Shown here one piece after another: positions 26,013 to 38,601 of a DNA stretch of 64,000 bases. How positions within the stretch are numbered: the first letter of the stretch is position 1; each line of letters starts with the position of its first letter. The stretch lies in NCBI RefSeq assembly GCF_014217335.1, contig NZ_CP060092.1:823501-887500 (forward strand), in the 5' to 3' direction. The notes beneath the pieces were generated by a model. That model ran no database searches. It was not told where the DNA came from and saw only the letters and a program-made list of their open reading frames with translations. Source of the stretch: Teredinibacter purpureus. Lineage in GTDB: Bacteria > Pseudomonadota > Gammaproteobacteria > Pseudomonadales > Cellvibrionaceae. A program made the position numbers and the translations under genes.

Positions 26013-26123
26013 CCATAACAAACAGCTCAAACCGACCTCCATTGCGTTGCTCGTTTTGTGCTTTTCCGCTACGCTAGCACAAAACAATCAACTCCACTCC
26101 GGCGGCTTAGCTGGGCGTTACAA
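26013..26123 (+). repeat. attC site 24 (remainder of the attC of cassette 23)
   Basis: R'' CCATAAC to R' GTTACAA, with TTTTGTGC/GCACAAAA and ACCGACCTCC/CTCCGGCGG arms. Its R'' half appears to be the point at which the inverted cassette entered. Confidence 0.83.
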
Positions 26124-26128
26124 CCTAC

Positions 26129-26419
26129 TCACGAATCACGCTTAATCTCACGGTAAAAATTTTCGTGGGAGCCAAGCGCTATTAATTCAAGAGTAAGTGT
26201 ACTACCGTCAAAGCTATAACCAAGTAGGGTTAATTGTTTATTCATCTTGAATTTATGCACACGAAGAAACGTGAGGTCGCCTTTCTTTTGGGTGCCGAGT
26301 GCTGGATTGGAAATAAGCGCCTTAACGATGGTATCAAGCTCCGCTTTTTGGTTTGCTTTAAGTTTTTTAACCGCTTTTCTAAAGGTAGGGGTCTGTAAAA
26401 CGATCTTTGCCTTAGCCAA
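26129..26419 (-). CDS. RelE/ParE-family toxin
   Basis: The 96-residue basic protein has the RelE/ParE fold order: helical hairpin (PTFRKAVKKLKANQKAELDTIVKAL), then strands (FLRVHKFKMNKQLTLLGYSF) and the C-terminal LIALGSHENFYREIK. The HENFYR end recalls RelE-type ribosome-dependent mRNA interferases; ParE-type gyrase inhibition is an alternative. Its start overlaps the upstream antitoxin stop by eight bases. It is transcribed against the array with its own promoter, as usual for toxin-antitoxin cassettes. Confidence 0.85.
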   Translation of the reverse strand: MAKAKIVLQTPTFRKAVKKLKANQKAELDTIVKALISNPALGTQKKGDLTFLRVHKFKMNKQLTLLGYSFDGSTLTLELIALGSHENFYREIKRDS

Positions 26420-26633
26420 AGTCGTATGCCTCTAGCTTTCCTGCATCGCGTTCGGCCTGTGAAATAATGGCTTGTTTTACAAACTCATAAGGTAGGTCGG
26501 GGTTGTCTTCCATTATCTCCCCAATTTTTGCCCAGTGTTCTATTTGTTTAGGTGGTGTACGGTTAAGGGCTTTAGCCATAATAGTGGCTTTTTCAATAAG
26601 GTATTGGTCTAATCGTATGCTGGTTGTGGCCAT
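26412..26633 (-). CDS. ParD-like antitoxin
   Basis: The 73-residue protein has a ribbon-helix-helix-like N-terminus (TTSIRLDQYLIEKATIMAKALNRTPPKQIEHWAKIG, similar to ParD-like antitoxins) and an acidic, flexible C-terminus (AGKLEAYDFG) to wrap the toxin. AAGGA lies eight bases before the ATG. An inverted repeat over the -10 region of its promoter fits autorepression by the complex. Confidence 0.85.
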   Translation of the reverse strand: MATTSIRLDQYLIEKATIMAKALNRTPPKQIEHWAKIGEIMEDNPDLPYEFVKQAIISQAERDAGKLEAYDFG

Positions 26634-26661
26634 TTCAGTGTCCTTGTGGCAGTTTGCGTCA

Positions 26662-26690
26662 ATTGTAGCAATCCGCTACACCTGAGGCAA
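26662..26690 (-). promoter_or_regulatory. Promoter and operator of the toxin-antitoxin pair
   Basis: On the minus strand TTGCCT and TACAAT are 17 bases apart. The palindrome TGTAGC-N5-GCTACA (26664-26680) covers the -10 box and is a good candidate operator for the antitoxin. Confidence 0.7.
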
Positions 26691-26944
26691 GTTGTAACAA
26701 TGCTTAGGTTCGGACACCCATTTTAAGGGAAGTATGGTCAATTGATTGGATTTTGGCAGGACTAAATCTCTCGCAAAGAAAAGCAGAGTTAGACGTTACT
26801 GGCGGGTTGGTATGTCAGCGGTAGAAGGCTCCACAAAAGAGGAGGCCGATTTAATTTTTTATACAAGCGCTTTCGCAGCGCGCATAAGTGCTGCTTTGTT
26901 ATCCAGGCTTAGGCGAAACTGGAAAGAGGTTGTCTTAAGCGCAC
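26691..26944. other. Right edge of the array, no supported gene
   Basis: A lone R''-like TTGTAAC (26692-26698) is followed by TCGGACACCCAT (26710-26721), the core of the 30-base repeat, so the last attC appears broken by it. An open frame on the plus strand to the atpC side lacks a start signal and runs through the atp terminator; it is rejected as a gene. Confidence 0.5.
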
Positions 26945-26969
26945 AAAAAAAGCAGCCGAAGCTGCTTTT
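26945..26969 (-). terminator. Terminator of the atp operon
   Basis: The hairpin AAAAGCAGC-TTCG-GCTGCTTTT followed by a T-run on the minus strand, 24 bases after the atpC stop. The UUCG tetraloop makes it strong. Confidence 0.9.
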
Positions 26970-26992
26970 GGGTATAGAGCCTGTATTCTATT

Positions 26993-27415
26993 TTAACGTG
27001 CGCGCTTACGAATAGCCTGTAAGGTGCGCAGTTGAGCTGCAGCTTGTGCGAGCTGGGCGGCGGCTTTGGAGTAGTCCATGCCTTCGCCTTGATTCTGCAG
27101 GGTTTGCTCAGCTTCTTTTTTCGCGGCTTCAGCAGAGGCTTCGTCCATGTCGCCTTCGCGTAATGCGGTGTCGGCCAGTATGGTGACGGAATCGGGTTGT
27201 ACTTCTAGGTAACCACCCGAAACGTAAAATACTTCTTCATCACCGTTTTGCTTTTTAAGGCGTACTGGACCAGGCTGCAAACCGGTTAGCAAGGGCGCGT
27301 GGCCGTAGCCAACACCTACATCACCTTCACTACCCGCGGCCACTAGCAGCTCGACTAAACCGGAGAATATCTCCTGTTCGGCGCTGACGATGTCGCAATG
27401 TATGGTTAATGCCAT
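26993..27415 (-). CDS. atpC: ATP synthase F1 epsilon subunit
   Basis: The 140-residue subunit has the N-terminal beta-sandwich ([56 protein letters not shown]) and the two-helix C-terminus ([10 protein letters not shown]...[15 protein letters not shown]). It is part of the rotor stalk and couples and inhibits F1. Last gene of the atp operon; a 93-base spacer with a REP-like palindrome separates it from atpD. Confidence 0.97.
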   Translation of the reverse strand: MALTIHCDIVSAEQEIFSGLVELLVAAGSEGDVGVGYGHAPLLTGLQPGPVRLKKQNGDEEVFYVSGGYLEVQPDSVTILADTALREGDMDEASAEAAKKEAEQTLQNQGEGMDYSKAAAQLAQAAAQLRTLQAIRKRAR

Positions 27416-27464
27416 GTTTTTTGCCTTTTCACTTTGTCATTTCTGTGTGAACAGAAATTGTCTT

Positions 27465-27508
27465 TTATACTTGTATCCCCCGTTTTCACGGGGATGACGA
27501 AAGTATAA
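27465..27508. repeat. REP-like palindrome in the atpD-atpC spacer
   Basis: The inverted repeat TTATACTTGTATCCCC/CGGGGATGACGAAAGTATAA surrounds a seven-base loop. It is related to the elements at 28986-29010 and 32971-32999. Confidence 0.7.
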
Positions 27509-29010
<1,502 letters not shown>

Positions 29011-29016
29011 CCTGTG

Positions 29017-29880
29017 TTATACCGCTGCTGCACCGCTCACAATTTCAGATAGTTCTTGTGTAATCGCGGCTTGTCGCGCCTTGTTGTAGACCAGTTGAAG
29101 GTCGTCAATAAGGTCGCCAGCATTATCGGTGGCACTTTTCATGGCTATCATTCGGGCGGCTTGCTCACATGCTCCGTTTTCTACAACGGCTTGGTACACC
29201 TGTGATTCTATGTAGCGAATCATTAAACCGTCGAGCAATGTTTGTGCTTCTGGTTCGTAGATGTAGTCCCATGTGTGCTTATGGCTTTCGTCATTTTCAG
29301 CTGGTTGCAAAGGCAATAGCTGTTCGATAGCGGGGTTTTGCGTCATGGTGTTGACGAATTCATTACCCACTAGGTACAGCTTATCTAATTTGCCATTGGC
29401 AAAGGCATCGAGCATCACCTTTACGCTACCGATTAGGTCGGTAACGGAAGGTTTTTCACCAATATCGCGGACACTGGCAACAATGTTGCCGCCTACGCTA
29501 TTGAAGAAGGATGCGCCTTTGGCACCGATAAGGCAGAGGTCTACACCTACGCCTTGATCAGCCCACTCTTTACTGTGACGAACAACGGCCTTGAACAGGT
29601 TGATGTTCAAACCACCACACAAACCACGGTCGGAGGAAACCACAATGTAACCCACGCGCTTCACTTCACGTTCGCTAAGGAACATGTGCTTATACTCGGG
29701 GTTACCGTTGGCAATATGGCCTACAACATTGCGAATTCGCTTTGCGTAGGGTTTGCCTGTTTCCATGCGGTCCTGCGCTCTACGCATTTTGGAAGCCGCA
29801 ACCATTTCCATGGCGCTGGTGATCTTTTGAGTGTTTTTGATACTACCAATTTTGGTCCGTATCTCTTTTCCGCTCGCCAT
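29017..29880 (-). CDS. atpG: ATP synthase F1 gamma subunit
   Basis: The 287-residue rotor subunit has an N-terminal helix ([34 protein letters not shown]), the Rossmann middle with [13 protein letters not shown] and the C-terminal helix ([35 protein letters not shown]). These coil through the alpha/beta hexamer. Length is standard. It lies between atpA and atpD. Confidence 0.97.
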   Translation of the reverse strand: MASGKEIRTKIGSIKNTQKITSAMEMVAASKMRRAQDRMETGKPYAKRIRNVVGHIANGNPEYKHMFLSEREVKRVGYIVVSSDRGLCGGLNINLFKAVVRHSKEWADQGVGVDLCLIGAKGASFFNSVGGNIVASVRDIGEKPSVTDLIGSVKVMLDAFANGKLDKLYLVGNEFVNTMTQNPAIEQLLPLQPAENDESHKHTWDYIYEPEAQTLLDGLMIRYIESQVYQAVVENGACEQAARMIAMKSATDNAGDLIDDLQLVYNKARQAAITQELSEIVSGAAAV

Positions 29881-29905
29881 TTTTTATCTCACTTAACCTA
29901 TGAAA

Positions 29906-31447
29906 TTACCAGGTTTGGGTGGCTTTAAAGTTATCCAGTGCTGCTTTCAGCTTGGTCGCAATGTCGTCGCTGTAAGTACCGGTATTCATTTCGGCCATCA
30001 AATCGACTTCGCTGCTGCTCATGTAGGACAACAAGGACGATTCGAACGAACCAATTTTGGCAACGTCAACGTCTTGCAGATAGCCTTCGTTTGCAGCGTA
30101 AACCACAACACCCATCTCTGCTACAGACAGCGGAGAATATTGCTTTTGCTTCATAAGCTCGGTTACGCGGGCACCGTGATCTAGCTGTGCTTTGGTGGCG
30201 TCGTCTAGGTCGGAAGCAAACTGTGAGAATGCAGCCAATTCACGATACTGAGCCAAGGCTGTACGAATACCGCCAGACAGTTTTTTGATCACTTTAGTTT
30301 GCGCAGCACCACCAACACGCGATACCGATACACCGGCGTTCATCGCTGGGCGAACGCCCGCGTTAAACAGGTCAGTTTCTAAGAAGATCTGGCCATCGGT
30401 AATAGAGATAACGTTTGTGGGTACGAATGCCGAAACATCACCAGCTTGGGTTTCAATAATAGGTAGCGCGGTTAAAGAACCGGTTTTGCCTTTTACTTCA
30501 CCATTGGTGAGTTTTTCGATGTGCTCAGCGTTTACACGGGCAGCACGCTCTAGTAAGCGGGAGTGCAAGTAGAATACGTCGCCAGGGTAGGCTTCACGGC
30601 CTGGTGGACGACGTAATAACAAGGAGATTTGACGGTAAGCCCACGCTTGTTTGGTGAGGTCATCATAGATAATAAGCGCATCTTCGCCACGATCGCGGAA
30701 ATATTCGCCCATGGTACAACCACCAAACGGTGCAAGGAACTGCATAGACGCGGGGTCGGATGCGGTTGCTGCCACTACGATGGTGTGTTCCATTGCGCCG
30801 TGCTCTTCAAGCTTTCGCACAACAGCTGCAACCGACGCGGCTTTCTGGCCTATGGCCACATAAACACACTTAATACCGGTGCCTTTTTGGTTGATGATAG
30901 CATCAACGGCTACGGCTGTTTTACCGGTTTGACGGTCGCCAATAATCAGCTCACGCTGACCACGGCCGATTGGCACCATGGTATCAACCGCCTTCAAACC
31001 AATTTGGACTGGTTCATCTACGGATTGACGTGCAATTACGCCCGGTGCAATTTTTTCAATCGCATCAGTCGCTTTAGCGTTAATAGGACCTTTACCGTCG
31101 ATTGGGTTACCCAAAGCATCGACAACGCGGCCTAGCAATTCGGTACCTACCGGTACTTCGAGAATTTTACCGGTACATTTACACGTTTGGCCTTCGGCCA
31201 CGCCTTGATAGTCGCCCAATACGACCGCACCAACGGAGTCTCGCTCCAAGTTCAAAGCAATACCGTAAATACCGCCTTCAAATTCGATCATTTCGCCGTA
31301 CATAACTTCGGCAAGACCATGGATACGAATAATACCGTCGGTTACGGAAACCACGGTGCCTTCGTTTTGTGCTTCAGTCGATACCGACAAAGAGTCGATA
31401 CGCTGTTTAATAATTTCACTGATTTCAGAAGGATTCAGCTGTTGCAT
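29906..31447 (-). CDS. atpA: ATP synthase F1 alpha subunit
   Basis: The 513-residue length is standard. The N-terminus [17 protein letters not shown] is the delta-binding region. The P-loop is [11 protein letters not shown], Walker [13 protein letters not shown], and [12 protein letters not shown] carries the arginine finger. It is a noncatalytic nucleotide-binding partner of beta. Confidence 0.97.
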   Translation of the reverse strand: MQQLNPSEISEIIKQRIDSLSVSTEAQNEGTVVSVTDGIIRIHGLAEVMYGEMIEFEGGIYGIALNLERDSVGAVVLGDYQGVAEGQTCKCTGKILEVPVGTELLGRVVDALGNPIDGKGPINAKATDAIEKIAPGVIARQSVDEPVQIGLKAVDTMVPIGRGQRELIIGDRQTGKTAVAVDAIINQKGTGIKCVYVAIGQKAASVAAVVRKLEEHGAMEHTIVVAATASDPASMQFLAPFGGCTMGEYFRDRGEDALIIYDDLTKQAWAYRQISLLLRRPPGREAYPGDVFYLHSRLLERAARVNAEHIEKLTNGEVKGKTGSLTALPIIETQAGDVSAFVPTNVISITDGQIFLETDLFNAGVRPAMNAGVSVSRVGGAAQTKVIKKLSGGIRTALAQYRELAAFSQFASDLDDATKAQLDHGARVTELMKQKQYSPLSVAEMGVVVYAANEGYLQDVDVAKIGSFESSLLSYMSSSEVDLMAEMNTGTYSDDIATKLKAALDNFKATQTW

Positions 31448-31527
31448 ACTGTTCTTCCCTACCTGTTAGGGGTTAAATACGCCGCGAAAAGTGCAGCGGC
31501 CATTTAGAGTCTCGAATTTATACCTAG

Positions 31528-32064
31528 TTAGCCTTGCATGGCTTCAGCCAGCTTAGCTAATTTGCCACGAACTGAACCGTCGATAACGGTATCACCAGCG
31601 CGAATAATGGCACCACCCAACAAGCTCTTATCTACAGAGGTTTGAAGGGTTACCTTACGGTCTAGCTTGGCGGTTAGAGTTTTCGCCAATTTTTCTTCAA
31701 TCTCTGAAGTCATCTCAAAAGCAGATTGAATATCAACATCAACCGCCTTTTCTTGATTGGCTTTGTAGAGTTCGAACAATTGCTGGACCTGCGGTAGCAA
31801 GCTCAAACGACCATTTTCAGCCAATACACTGATAAAGTTTTGTTGTGCGTCGTTTAAGGTGTCGCCACAGAGTTCAACCAAAGAGGCTGATTTCTGTTCC
31901 GCGGTTAGGTTAGGCGAGGATAAAAGTGACTTCACCTTATCTTGCCCGGTAACATTCGCCGCCAGAGTAAGCGCTTCAGACCACTCGGTTAACGCTTTCG
32001 CGTTGCGAGCTGCTTCGAAAGCGGCTTTGGCATAGGGTCGAGCGAGTGTTGTTAATTCAGCCAT
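31528..32064 (-). CDS. atpH: ATP synthase F1 delta subunit
   Basis: The 178-residue stator subunit has an N-terminal helical domain ([29 protein letters not shown]) and a C-terminal region with [36 protein letters not shown], the family signature. It links the b-dimer to the top of F1. Confidence 0.96.
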   Translation of the reverse strand: MAELTTLARPYAKAAFEAARNAKALTEWSEALTLAANVTGQDKVKSLLSSPNLTAEQKSASLVELCGDTLNDAQQNFISVLAENGRLSLLPQVQQLFELYKANQEKAVDVDIQSAFEMTSEIEEKLAKTLTAKLDRKVTLQTSVDKSLLGGAIIRAGDTVIDGSVRGKLAKLAEAMQG

Positions 32065-32076
32065 GATGCGCTCCGC

Positions 32077-32547
32077 TTATAGCTCTGCTGCGAGTTTGTC
32101 GAGCATGGCGTTGTGCTTGCCAGCGTCGATCGTGTCGCCCAGTACTTTTTCAGCACCAGTAAGCGCCAAAGCAGCAACCTTACCACGCAATTCTTCACGG
32201 GCTTGGCTAACTTCACGCTCAATTTCAGCTTCAGCGGCCGCTTTAATGCGCTCACCTTCACCACGTGCTTGCTCTTTTGCTTCTTCAACAATTTGGCTGG
32301 CACGCTTATTCGCTTGATCGATAATCACGGCAGCTTGCTCTTTCGCTTCGTGGATTTGTTGAGTGGCTTTTTTCTGGGCCAGTTCTAAATCCTTGTCGGC
32401 GCGAGTCGCAGCGTCCAAACCATCTGCAATGCGCTTCTCACGATCGGCCATAATACCGATCAGCGCTGGCCACACGTACTTCATGCAAAACAAAACGAAT
32501 GCAATGAAAGTCAGTGATTGACCTATGAGAGTCAGGTTGATATTCAC
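32077..32547 (-). CDS. atpF: ATP synthase F0 subunit b
   Basis: The 156-residue subunit has one N-terminal membrane helix ([23 protein letters not shown]) and a long charged coiled coil rich in Ala, Glu and Lys: the peripheral stalk. Length equals the typical 156 of gammaproteobacteria. Confidence 0.97.
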   Translation of the reverse strand: MNINLTLIGQSLTFIAFVLFCMKYVWPALIGIMADREKRIADGLDAATRADKDLELAQKKATQQIHEAKEQAAVIIDQANKRASQIVEEAKEQARGEGERIKAAAEAEIEREVSQAREELRGKVAALALTGAEKVLGDTIDAGKHNAMLDKLAAEL

Positions 32548-32630
32548 ACCTACACCTCTTAATTTAGTTGCGGGTTAAAAGGGCGTACCGATTGATTGTT
32601 TTACGCATCAACCGGCAAATAGTTTTCGAC

Positions 32631-32882
<252 letters not shown>

Positions 32883-32970
32883 TTATCTCCTAATAAAAAG
32901 TATTTAAAGTTAAAAAGAAAAAATAATTGTGTGTTTCTGTCCTATCCGGATAGCCGAATAGCCAACTACT

Positions 32971-32999
32971 TGGATACCCGCCGGAGCGGGAATGACGAA
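32971..32999. repeat. REP-like palindrome in the atpB-atpE spacer
   Basis: TGGATACCCGCC-GGA-GCGGGAATGACGA, the third related palindrome inside the atp operon. Confidence 0.7.
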
Positions 33000-33008
33000 T
33001 TAGGTGTG

Positions 33009-33953
<945 letters not shown>

Positions 33954-34051
33954 TTACACCTTTCGATCAAAGATTTGCTTGCTTAGCTGCCCCCTACTGT
34001 TAATTAAACAGGGTTCAACTCCGTATAAAAGGCTGCAACTTACGGGTGTTC

Positions 34052-34423
34052 CTATCGTTTACGCCAATGTTTCTGAACGTAATAGGCAATCCACCACTGC
34101 AGTGCAACCATAGTACAAAAACCCACAAACAGCAGTGGTACATGCAACGGCGTAACAAAACGAAACGCCAACGCAAAACCTACTGCAACGAGTGCGAATT
34201 TTCCAGATTCTCCCCAACTGAAAGATTTAGCGGTCCACTGTGCAAAGCGGGCACCACTATAGCGAAAGGCGTAAAGGGTAAAGTAGGTGTTGGGCACTAT
34301 AAATAGTAATGCACCGAGACCGAACGAATAAGCCGGCACTAACCCGTAGACGAGCATTATTAGGCACAGAGGTAAAGTGATACCCAGCTGCACTGTAATA
34401 CCGAACAGCGCTGGAGATTTCAT
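34052..34423 (-). CDS. atpI: ATP synthase accessory protein I
   Basis: The 123-residue protein has four hydrophobic helices (VQLGITLPLCLIMLVYG, GALLFIVPNTYFTLYAF, KFALVAVGFALAFRF and LLFVGFCTMVALQWW). SARFAQWTAKSFSWGESGKFALVAVGFALAF-type sequence is typical of AtpI, which aids c-ring assembly. First gene of the atp operon. Confidence 0.92.
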   Translation of the reverse strand: MKSPALFGITVQLGITLPLCLIMLVYGLVPAYSFGLGALLFIVPNTYFTLYAFRYSGARFAQWTAKSFSWGESGKFALVAVGFALAFRFVTPLHVPLLFVGFCTMVALQWWIAYYVQKHWRKR

Positions 34424-35004
34424 AACAATACCTATTCATACCAAACAAAAGCCGCCAGGCTAGAGTCGTAAAGCGAAGCCAACGCCAACAAATAGTTCTA
34501 AAGACCATTTTATGTTGGATTTCAGGGCCTTCCACTCTATTCGTAAACCATTTTCCTTCATCAAAACGCAAAAAAGCACAGCCGGCTAATATAGGACTGT
34601 GTTAATGATGATTTTGAGAAAGAATTCAGGCTGAACAGTGGAATCCTGAGATGCCTGCCCTGTGAGTGCCCCGGAGGGGAAAACTCGATTCTTTACACCA
34701 GTTACACCCCATTTCGCGCAAATTTTCAGCACAAATCGGGCGAAATGGATTATAGGGAGTCTATATCTCTTGATCAACCTCAAGTATTCGTTATTAAAGA
34801 GAATTCAACAGAAAAACAGTTATCTTAGTCACTAACCTCCCAATTCGTTTTTTTTGGCGGCAAAATTTGCTCTTTTTTCATACTGGACCTGTCGTGGTCT
34901 AGAGTTGCCGTCAAAAAACCGTCGAATCTCGCGTTAGTGAACACGACCGTGGAGCCGTTTCACAATTGCGGTTAATTTCTAAGGTATACTCGATGTAAAC
35001 TCGC
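34424..35004. other. Divergent control region of the atp operon and the lipoprotein gene
   Basis: About 580 bases hold no gene. A minus-strand promoter (34749-34777) would give a leader of over 300 bases before atpI. A weak hairpin followed by six T on the minus strand (34575-34602, CACAG/CTGTG) could be an attenuator. The side facing the lipoprotein has a TATACT at 34984-34989 with no clear -35. Confidence 0.5.
34749..34777 (-). promoter_or_regulatory. Sigma-70 promoter for the atp operon
   Basis: On the minus strand TTGATC and a perfect TATAAT are separated by exactly 17 bases, upstream of atpI. Confidence 0.7.
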
Positions 35005-36051
35005 ATGATAATTAATCAAAAGACTCAAATAGTGAAATTCTCCCCACTTCATCGCTGGTGTGTCACCGCTACACTCGTATCACTGTTAAGTGCTTGTGGC
35101 GGTGAAGACAACAACACAACACACGTACCATCACTTAACGGTGATATTCAGGCCACGCCGCACAAACCCGCACTGCCCTCGGACAGCGCTTTAACAGTTG
35201 TTCAACAGGTACTACAAGCTCAACACTCATTATTGGCTAATCGTGCATCTTATTTGGAAACCTTACTTCTCACTGATGGATCGCACACCAAAACGGTAAA
35301 TTTGGGTGCGATTATTGGCTACACTGTTGATCTTGTTGCTCCTATTGGACAATACGCGTATACCCAAACAATTGGCTGTAATGGGGGCGGAATGGTTTCA
35401 CTGGAACCATTCCTCGCTAACCCCGAAAACGGCTTGATGCCGGGTGATTATGCTCAAGTGCGTTTTGAAAATTGTACCGACCCGCAAGGTGTAAGTTTAA
35501 CGGGTGGTGTTACAGCAATTTTCTCTTTCGTTTTGGGAGAGCTACGAGTAAGCCCGCAATACAGCTTTACTGCAGATATCGAGTTTTCAGACCTTCAAAT
35601 AAGTGATTCTGCCAATTTTAATGCCCTTATTACTGGCGACTTAAGCCTCACTCAATACGTGTCTTCTTCAACGGTGACACAAGACATTATTAATAATTGG
35701 GTTGAGATTTCAGGTGGGCAACAACTTCAAATGAACGCCATCGATACCGCGCGTACAATTGAAAGGGAGAGAAACCAGTTTGTCTCCGAAGCCGCTGGAC
35801 GCTTGGCCACCGGCCGCTTAAATCATGCGGTTACGTATGATACGAGTATTCCTTTTGAGGGAGGGATAAACCAACCCCCTGTAAGCGGTGCGATGGAAGT
35901 ACTAACGGCCGATAATCAGAAAATCACCTTCTCAATACTCGAAAACAATAAGGTGGCTATTCGAAGAGAAGATAGACAAACGGGGATCACAGAAGAGGCT
36001 ATTTCCGTCGACTGGGCTACGCTCCTAAATACATCTTCTGGCCCTTACTAA
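35005..36051 (+). CDS. Putative lipoprotein
   Basis: The 348-residue protein has a basic N-terminus and the signal VTATLVSLLSACGG with lipobox LSAC, so it is probably a lipidated outer- or inner-membrane protein. The rest is beta-rich with two Cys (TIGCNGGG, RFENCTDPQG). No family was recognised. It converges on the GST gene, overlapping it by four bases tail to tail. With the GST it interrupts the usual parB-atpI neighbourhood. Confidence 0.7.
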   Translation: MIINQKTQIVKFSPLHRWCVTATLVSLLSACGGEDNNTTHVPSLNGDIQATPHKPALPSDSALTVVQQVLQAQHSLLANRASYLETLLLTDGSHTKTVNLGAIIGYTVDLVAPIGQYAYTQTIGCNGGGMVSLEPFLANPENGLMPGDYAQVRFENCTDPQGVSLTGGVTAIFSFVLGELRVSPQYSFTADIEFSDLQISDSANFNALITGDLSLTQYVSSSTVTQDIINNWVEISGGQQLQMNAIDTARTIERERNQFVSEAAGRLATGRLNHAVTYDTSIPFEGGINQPPVSGAMEVLTADNQKITFSILENNKVAIRREDRQTGITEEAISVDWATLLNTSSGPY

Positions 36052-36659
36052 CCTTTAGGGCGCATAGGGCGAAAGTTTGGTAGCTTTTCAATGCTATTAA
36101 TCCAACGTTGAATATTGGGGTAATGAGTTAGCGTCAACCCCGCTTCATGTGCACGATGCGTATAGGCAAATAGCGATATATCTGCCACGGTGGGGCTATC
36201 GCTCACTAGAAATGCTGTGTGCGCTAACTGTTGCTCCATTACTTTTAACGCTTTTTCAGACCCCGCTTTTTTACTCTCATATTCGGCTTTTCTCGTTTCT
36301 GGTAACCCTTGATATAACTGAATAAACCGGCGAACGGCAATATAGGGTTCATGACTATATTGCTCGAAAAATTGCCATTGCTGGGTTTTAGCTAAGAGAA
36401 AAGCATCTTCGGGTAATAAGGCTGAGCCGGCTGCAAGAAAATTTACAATGGCGTTGGATTCCGAAAGACATCGGCCATCGCCTAGCACTAACAGTGGAAT
36501 TTTGCCGTTGGGTGTTTTCTCTAAAAACTCCGGAGCCTGAGCCTCCCCTTTAAGAATATTAAGGGGAACCCACGTATAAGGAATATCTAAAAGGGCGCAC
36601 ACTAATTGTATTTTGTAGCAATTGCCCGAGATAGAATCTCCGTAAACTTTCATTTCCAC
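36048..36659 (-). CDS. Glutathione S-transferase family protein (chromosomal paralogue)
   Basis: The 203-residue GST has the thioredoxin-like half (VYGDSISGNCYKIQLVCALL, NGKIPLLVLGDGRCLSESNAIVNFL) and the helical half (PTVADISLFAYTH). It shares long identical blocks with cassette 20, for example QQWQFFEQYSHEPYIAV and KVMEQQL. Glutathione conjugation or reduction in the cytoplasm is presumed; the substrate is unknown. It lies 39 bases downstream of parB on the same strand and may be read through from the par operon. Confidence 0.88.
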   Translation of the reverse strand: MEMKVYGDSISGNCYKIQLVCALLDIPYTWVPLNILKGEAQAPEFLEKTPNGKIPLLVLGDGRCLSESNAIVNFLAAGSALLPEDAFLLAKTQQWQFFEQYSHEPYIAVRRFIQLYQGLPETRKAEYESKKAGSEKALKVMEQQLAHTAFLVSDSPTVADISLFAYTHRAHEAGLTLTHYPNIQRWINSIEKLPNFRPMRPKG

Positions 36660-36697
36660 TCCTTACCGTACGGACAGAATGTGCTTAGACAAACACG

Positions 36698-37621
36698 TTA
36701 GGGCTCATACCCCATGTGCGCCAAAATACCATCTAGCTCATCTAAACTGTTGTATTTCAACACTAATTTACCTTTACCTTTAGCCGTGTGCTGCACCATT
36801 ACCGGTACGCCTACTTTTTCACCTAAACGCTCTTCCAGCTTTTTAATATCATGGTCGACAGTAGCTTCTGGTGCCTCGGGCGCGGTTTCTTGCTGTAAGG
36901 TTTTACGCGCTAACGCTTCAGCTTGGCGAACGGTCATGCCTTTAGACACAATTTGTCTGGCGACCCGTTTTTGCGGTGCACTTTCCAACGACAACAAGCA
37001 TCGCGCGTGTCCCATTTCTAAATCGCCATGCTCCAGCAAAGTACGCACTTCTTCACTCAGGTTGAGCAGGCGCATTAGGTTGGTGACGGCAGTGCGAGAT
37101 TTCCCCACCGCGTCGGCTACTTCTTGTTGGGTAAGTTCGAATTCATCCTGGAAACGTTTAAGAGCCATCGCTTCCTCAACAGGGTTTAAATCTTCGCGTT
37201 GAATATTCTCGATAAGCGCTAAAGCAATCGCAGTTTCGTCTGGAACCTCACGAATGACGGCCGGAATAGTATCTATTCCGGCTTGCTGAGTTGCTCGCCA
37301 ACGACGTTCACCCGCTATAATTTCGTAGCGGTCATCACCAATGGGGCGCACAACTATTGGCTGCATAACCCCTTGCGCTTTAATAGATTCAGCCAGCTCT
37401 TCGAGAGCTTCTGGGTGCATATCTCGACGTGGCTGATATTTACCGCGTTGCAAAAGTTCTACCGGCAACACTTTAAGCATGCCGTCTTTACTGGTATTTG
37501 CTGAGGTTAGTTCGGCGGCAACTTCAGTTGCCGCTTTAATCGCTTCAGCCGGTGTTGAGTTGCTGGAGGAGCCCGATAAGAGCGCGTCTAGACCTCGGCC
37601 CAGTCCTTTACGTTTTGCCAT
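36698..37621 (-). CDS. parB: Chromosome-partitioning protein ParB
   Basis: The 307-residue CTP-dependent DNA clamp has the N-terminal KRKGLGRGLDALL box. The ParB/Srx domain has QPRRDMHPEALEELAESIKAQGVMQPIVVRP and GERRWRATQ, the CTP/clamp motif. The helix-turn-helix is LTQQEVADAVGKSRTAVTNLMRLL and the C-terminus a dimerisation domain. It binds parS; sites are present in recF at 54954-54969 and 55620-55635. Downstream of parA. Confidence 0.97.
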   Translation of the reverse strand: MAKRKGLGRGLDALLSGSSSNSTPAEAIKAATEVAAELTSANTSKDGMLKVLPVELLQRGKYQPRRDMHPEALEELAESIKAQGVMQPIVVRPIGDDRYEIIAGERRWRATQQAGIDTIPAVIREVPDETAIALALIENIQREDLNPVEEAMALKRFQDEFELTQQEVADAVGKSRTAVTNLMRLLNLSEEVRTLLEHGDLEMGHARCLLSLESAPQKRVARQIVSKGMTVRQAEALARKTLQQETAPEAPEATVDHDIKKLEERLGEKVGVPVMVQHTAKGKGKLVLKYNSLDELDGILAHMGYEP

Positions 37622-37782
37622 GTTCGTATGTGCCTCAGAAACAGGGGTAAAAATTGAAGAATAGGAGGTTTGCCGGCCATTATATCGGTTACGGTAAATG
37701 AAAGGCTAAGTGTTGGTGTTATTTGACGATGAAAATCCACCATGATGAACACGACAAGCCGTGTCACCAATGGTTAGTGGTT

Positions 37783-38577
37783 TTAACTTGCGGTGGCTAA
37801 CGTTGTATCGCTAACTTCATTGCGGCGTAATATCTCACCTGCAAGTGCAATGTAGGCAAGCGCGCCTTTAGACGCCTTATCATACGCAATGACCGGCATA
37901 CCAAAACTGGGGGCTTCAGCCAGCCGGACATTACGCGGCACACACGTGCGATAAACCTTTTCGCCAAAGTGATTATGCAGCTGTTGAGACACATCACCCG
38001 TAAGGCTATTACGCGGATCATACATAGTACGTAGCAGCCCCTCTATTTTGAGGTTTGGGTTGAGCCTATCTTGAATGGTGTTAATGGTATTCACTAATGC
38101 CGACAATCCTTCCAGTGCATAGTATTCACACTGCATCGGTATGATGACCCCATCACAGGCGGTAAGCCCGTTAACCGTCAACATATTGAGAGACGGAGGG
38201 CAGTCAATCAATACAAAGTCAAACTGGTTACTGACTTCTGCTAACGCATTTTTCAACCGGTATTCGCGGTTATCTAAGGCCAACATTTCTACTTCGGCGG
38301 CCGTAAGATCACCATTAGCCGGCAATACAGAAAAGTGACCGTCTGGGGAAACCTGTAGTGAGCTTTCGAGACGCGTAAGCCCCATTAATACGTCATAGAT
38401 AGAGAATTCAACACCGTTTTTATCGACGCCGCTGCCCATCGTGGCATTACCTTGTGGATCTAAATCAACAAGTAACACACGTTTTTTAGTAGCCGCTAGA
38501 GAGGCAGCCAGATTCACAGAGGTTGTTGTTTTACCAACACCACCCTTCTGGTTAGCGATAGCGTATATTTTTCCCAC
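37783..38577 (-). CDS. parA: Chromosome-partitioning ATPase ParA
   Basis: The 264-residue Walker-type ATPase has the deviant Walker A KGGVGKTTTSVNL, the Walker A' DLDPQGNATMGSG and Walker B FVLIDCPPSLN. It lacks the N-terminal DNA-binding domain of plasmid ParAs, as chromosomal ones do. It positions origins together with ParB. It follows rsmG by 24 bases, the conserved rsmG-parA-parB order. Confidence 0.97.
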   Translation of the reverse strand: MGKIYAIANQKGGVGKTTTSVNLAASLAATKKRVLLVDLDPQGNATMGSGVDKNGVEFSIYDVLMGLTRLESSLQVSPDGHFSVLPANGDLTAAEVEMLALDNREYRLKNALAEVSNQFDFVLIDCPPSLNMLTVNGLTACDGVIIPMQCEYYALEGLSALVNTINTIQDRLNPNLKIEGLLRTMYDPRNSLTGDVSQQLHNHFGEKVYRTCVPRNVRLAEAPSFGMPVIAYDKASKGALAYIALAGEILRRNEVSDTTLATAS

Positions 38578-38601
38578 TTTATGGCCTTTAACTATTTGTT
38601 T

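Noticed and set aside
26746..27015. Open frame on the plus strand at the right edge of the array
   Set aside because: No ribosome-binding site; it runs through the atp terminator into atpC and resembles no family I know; perhaps a transposon remnant.
34586..34783. 65-codon open frame upstream of atpI
   Set aside because: It spans the atp promoter and a hairpin; no family or start signal.
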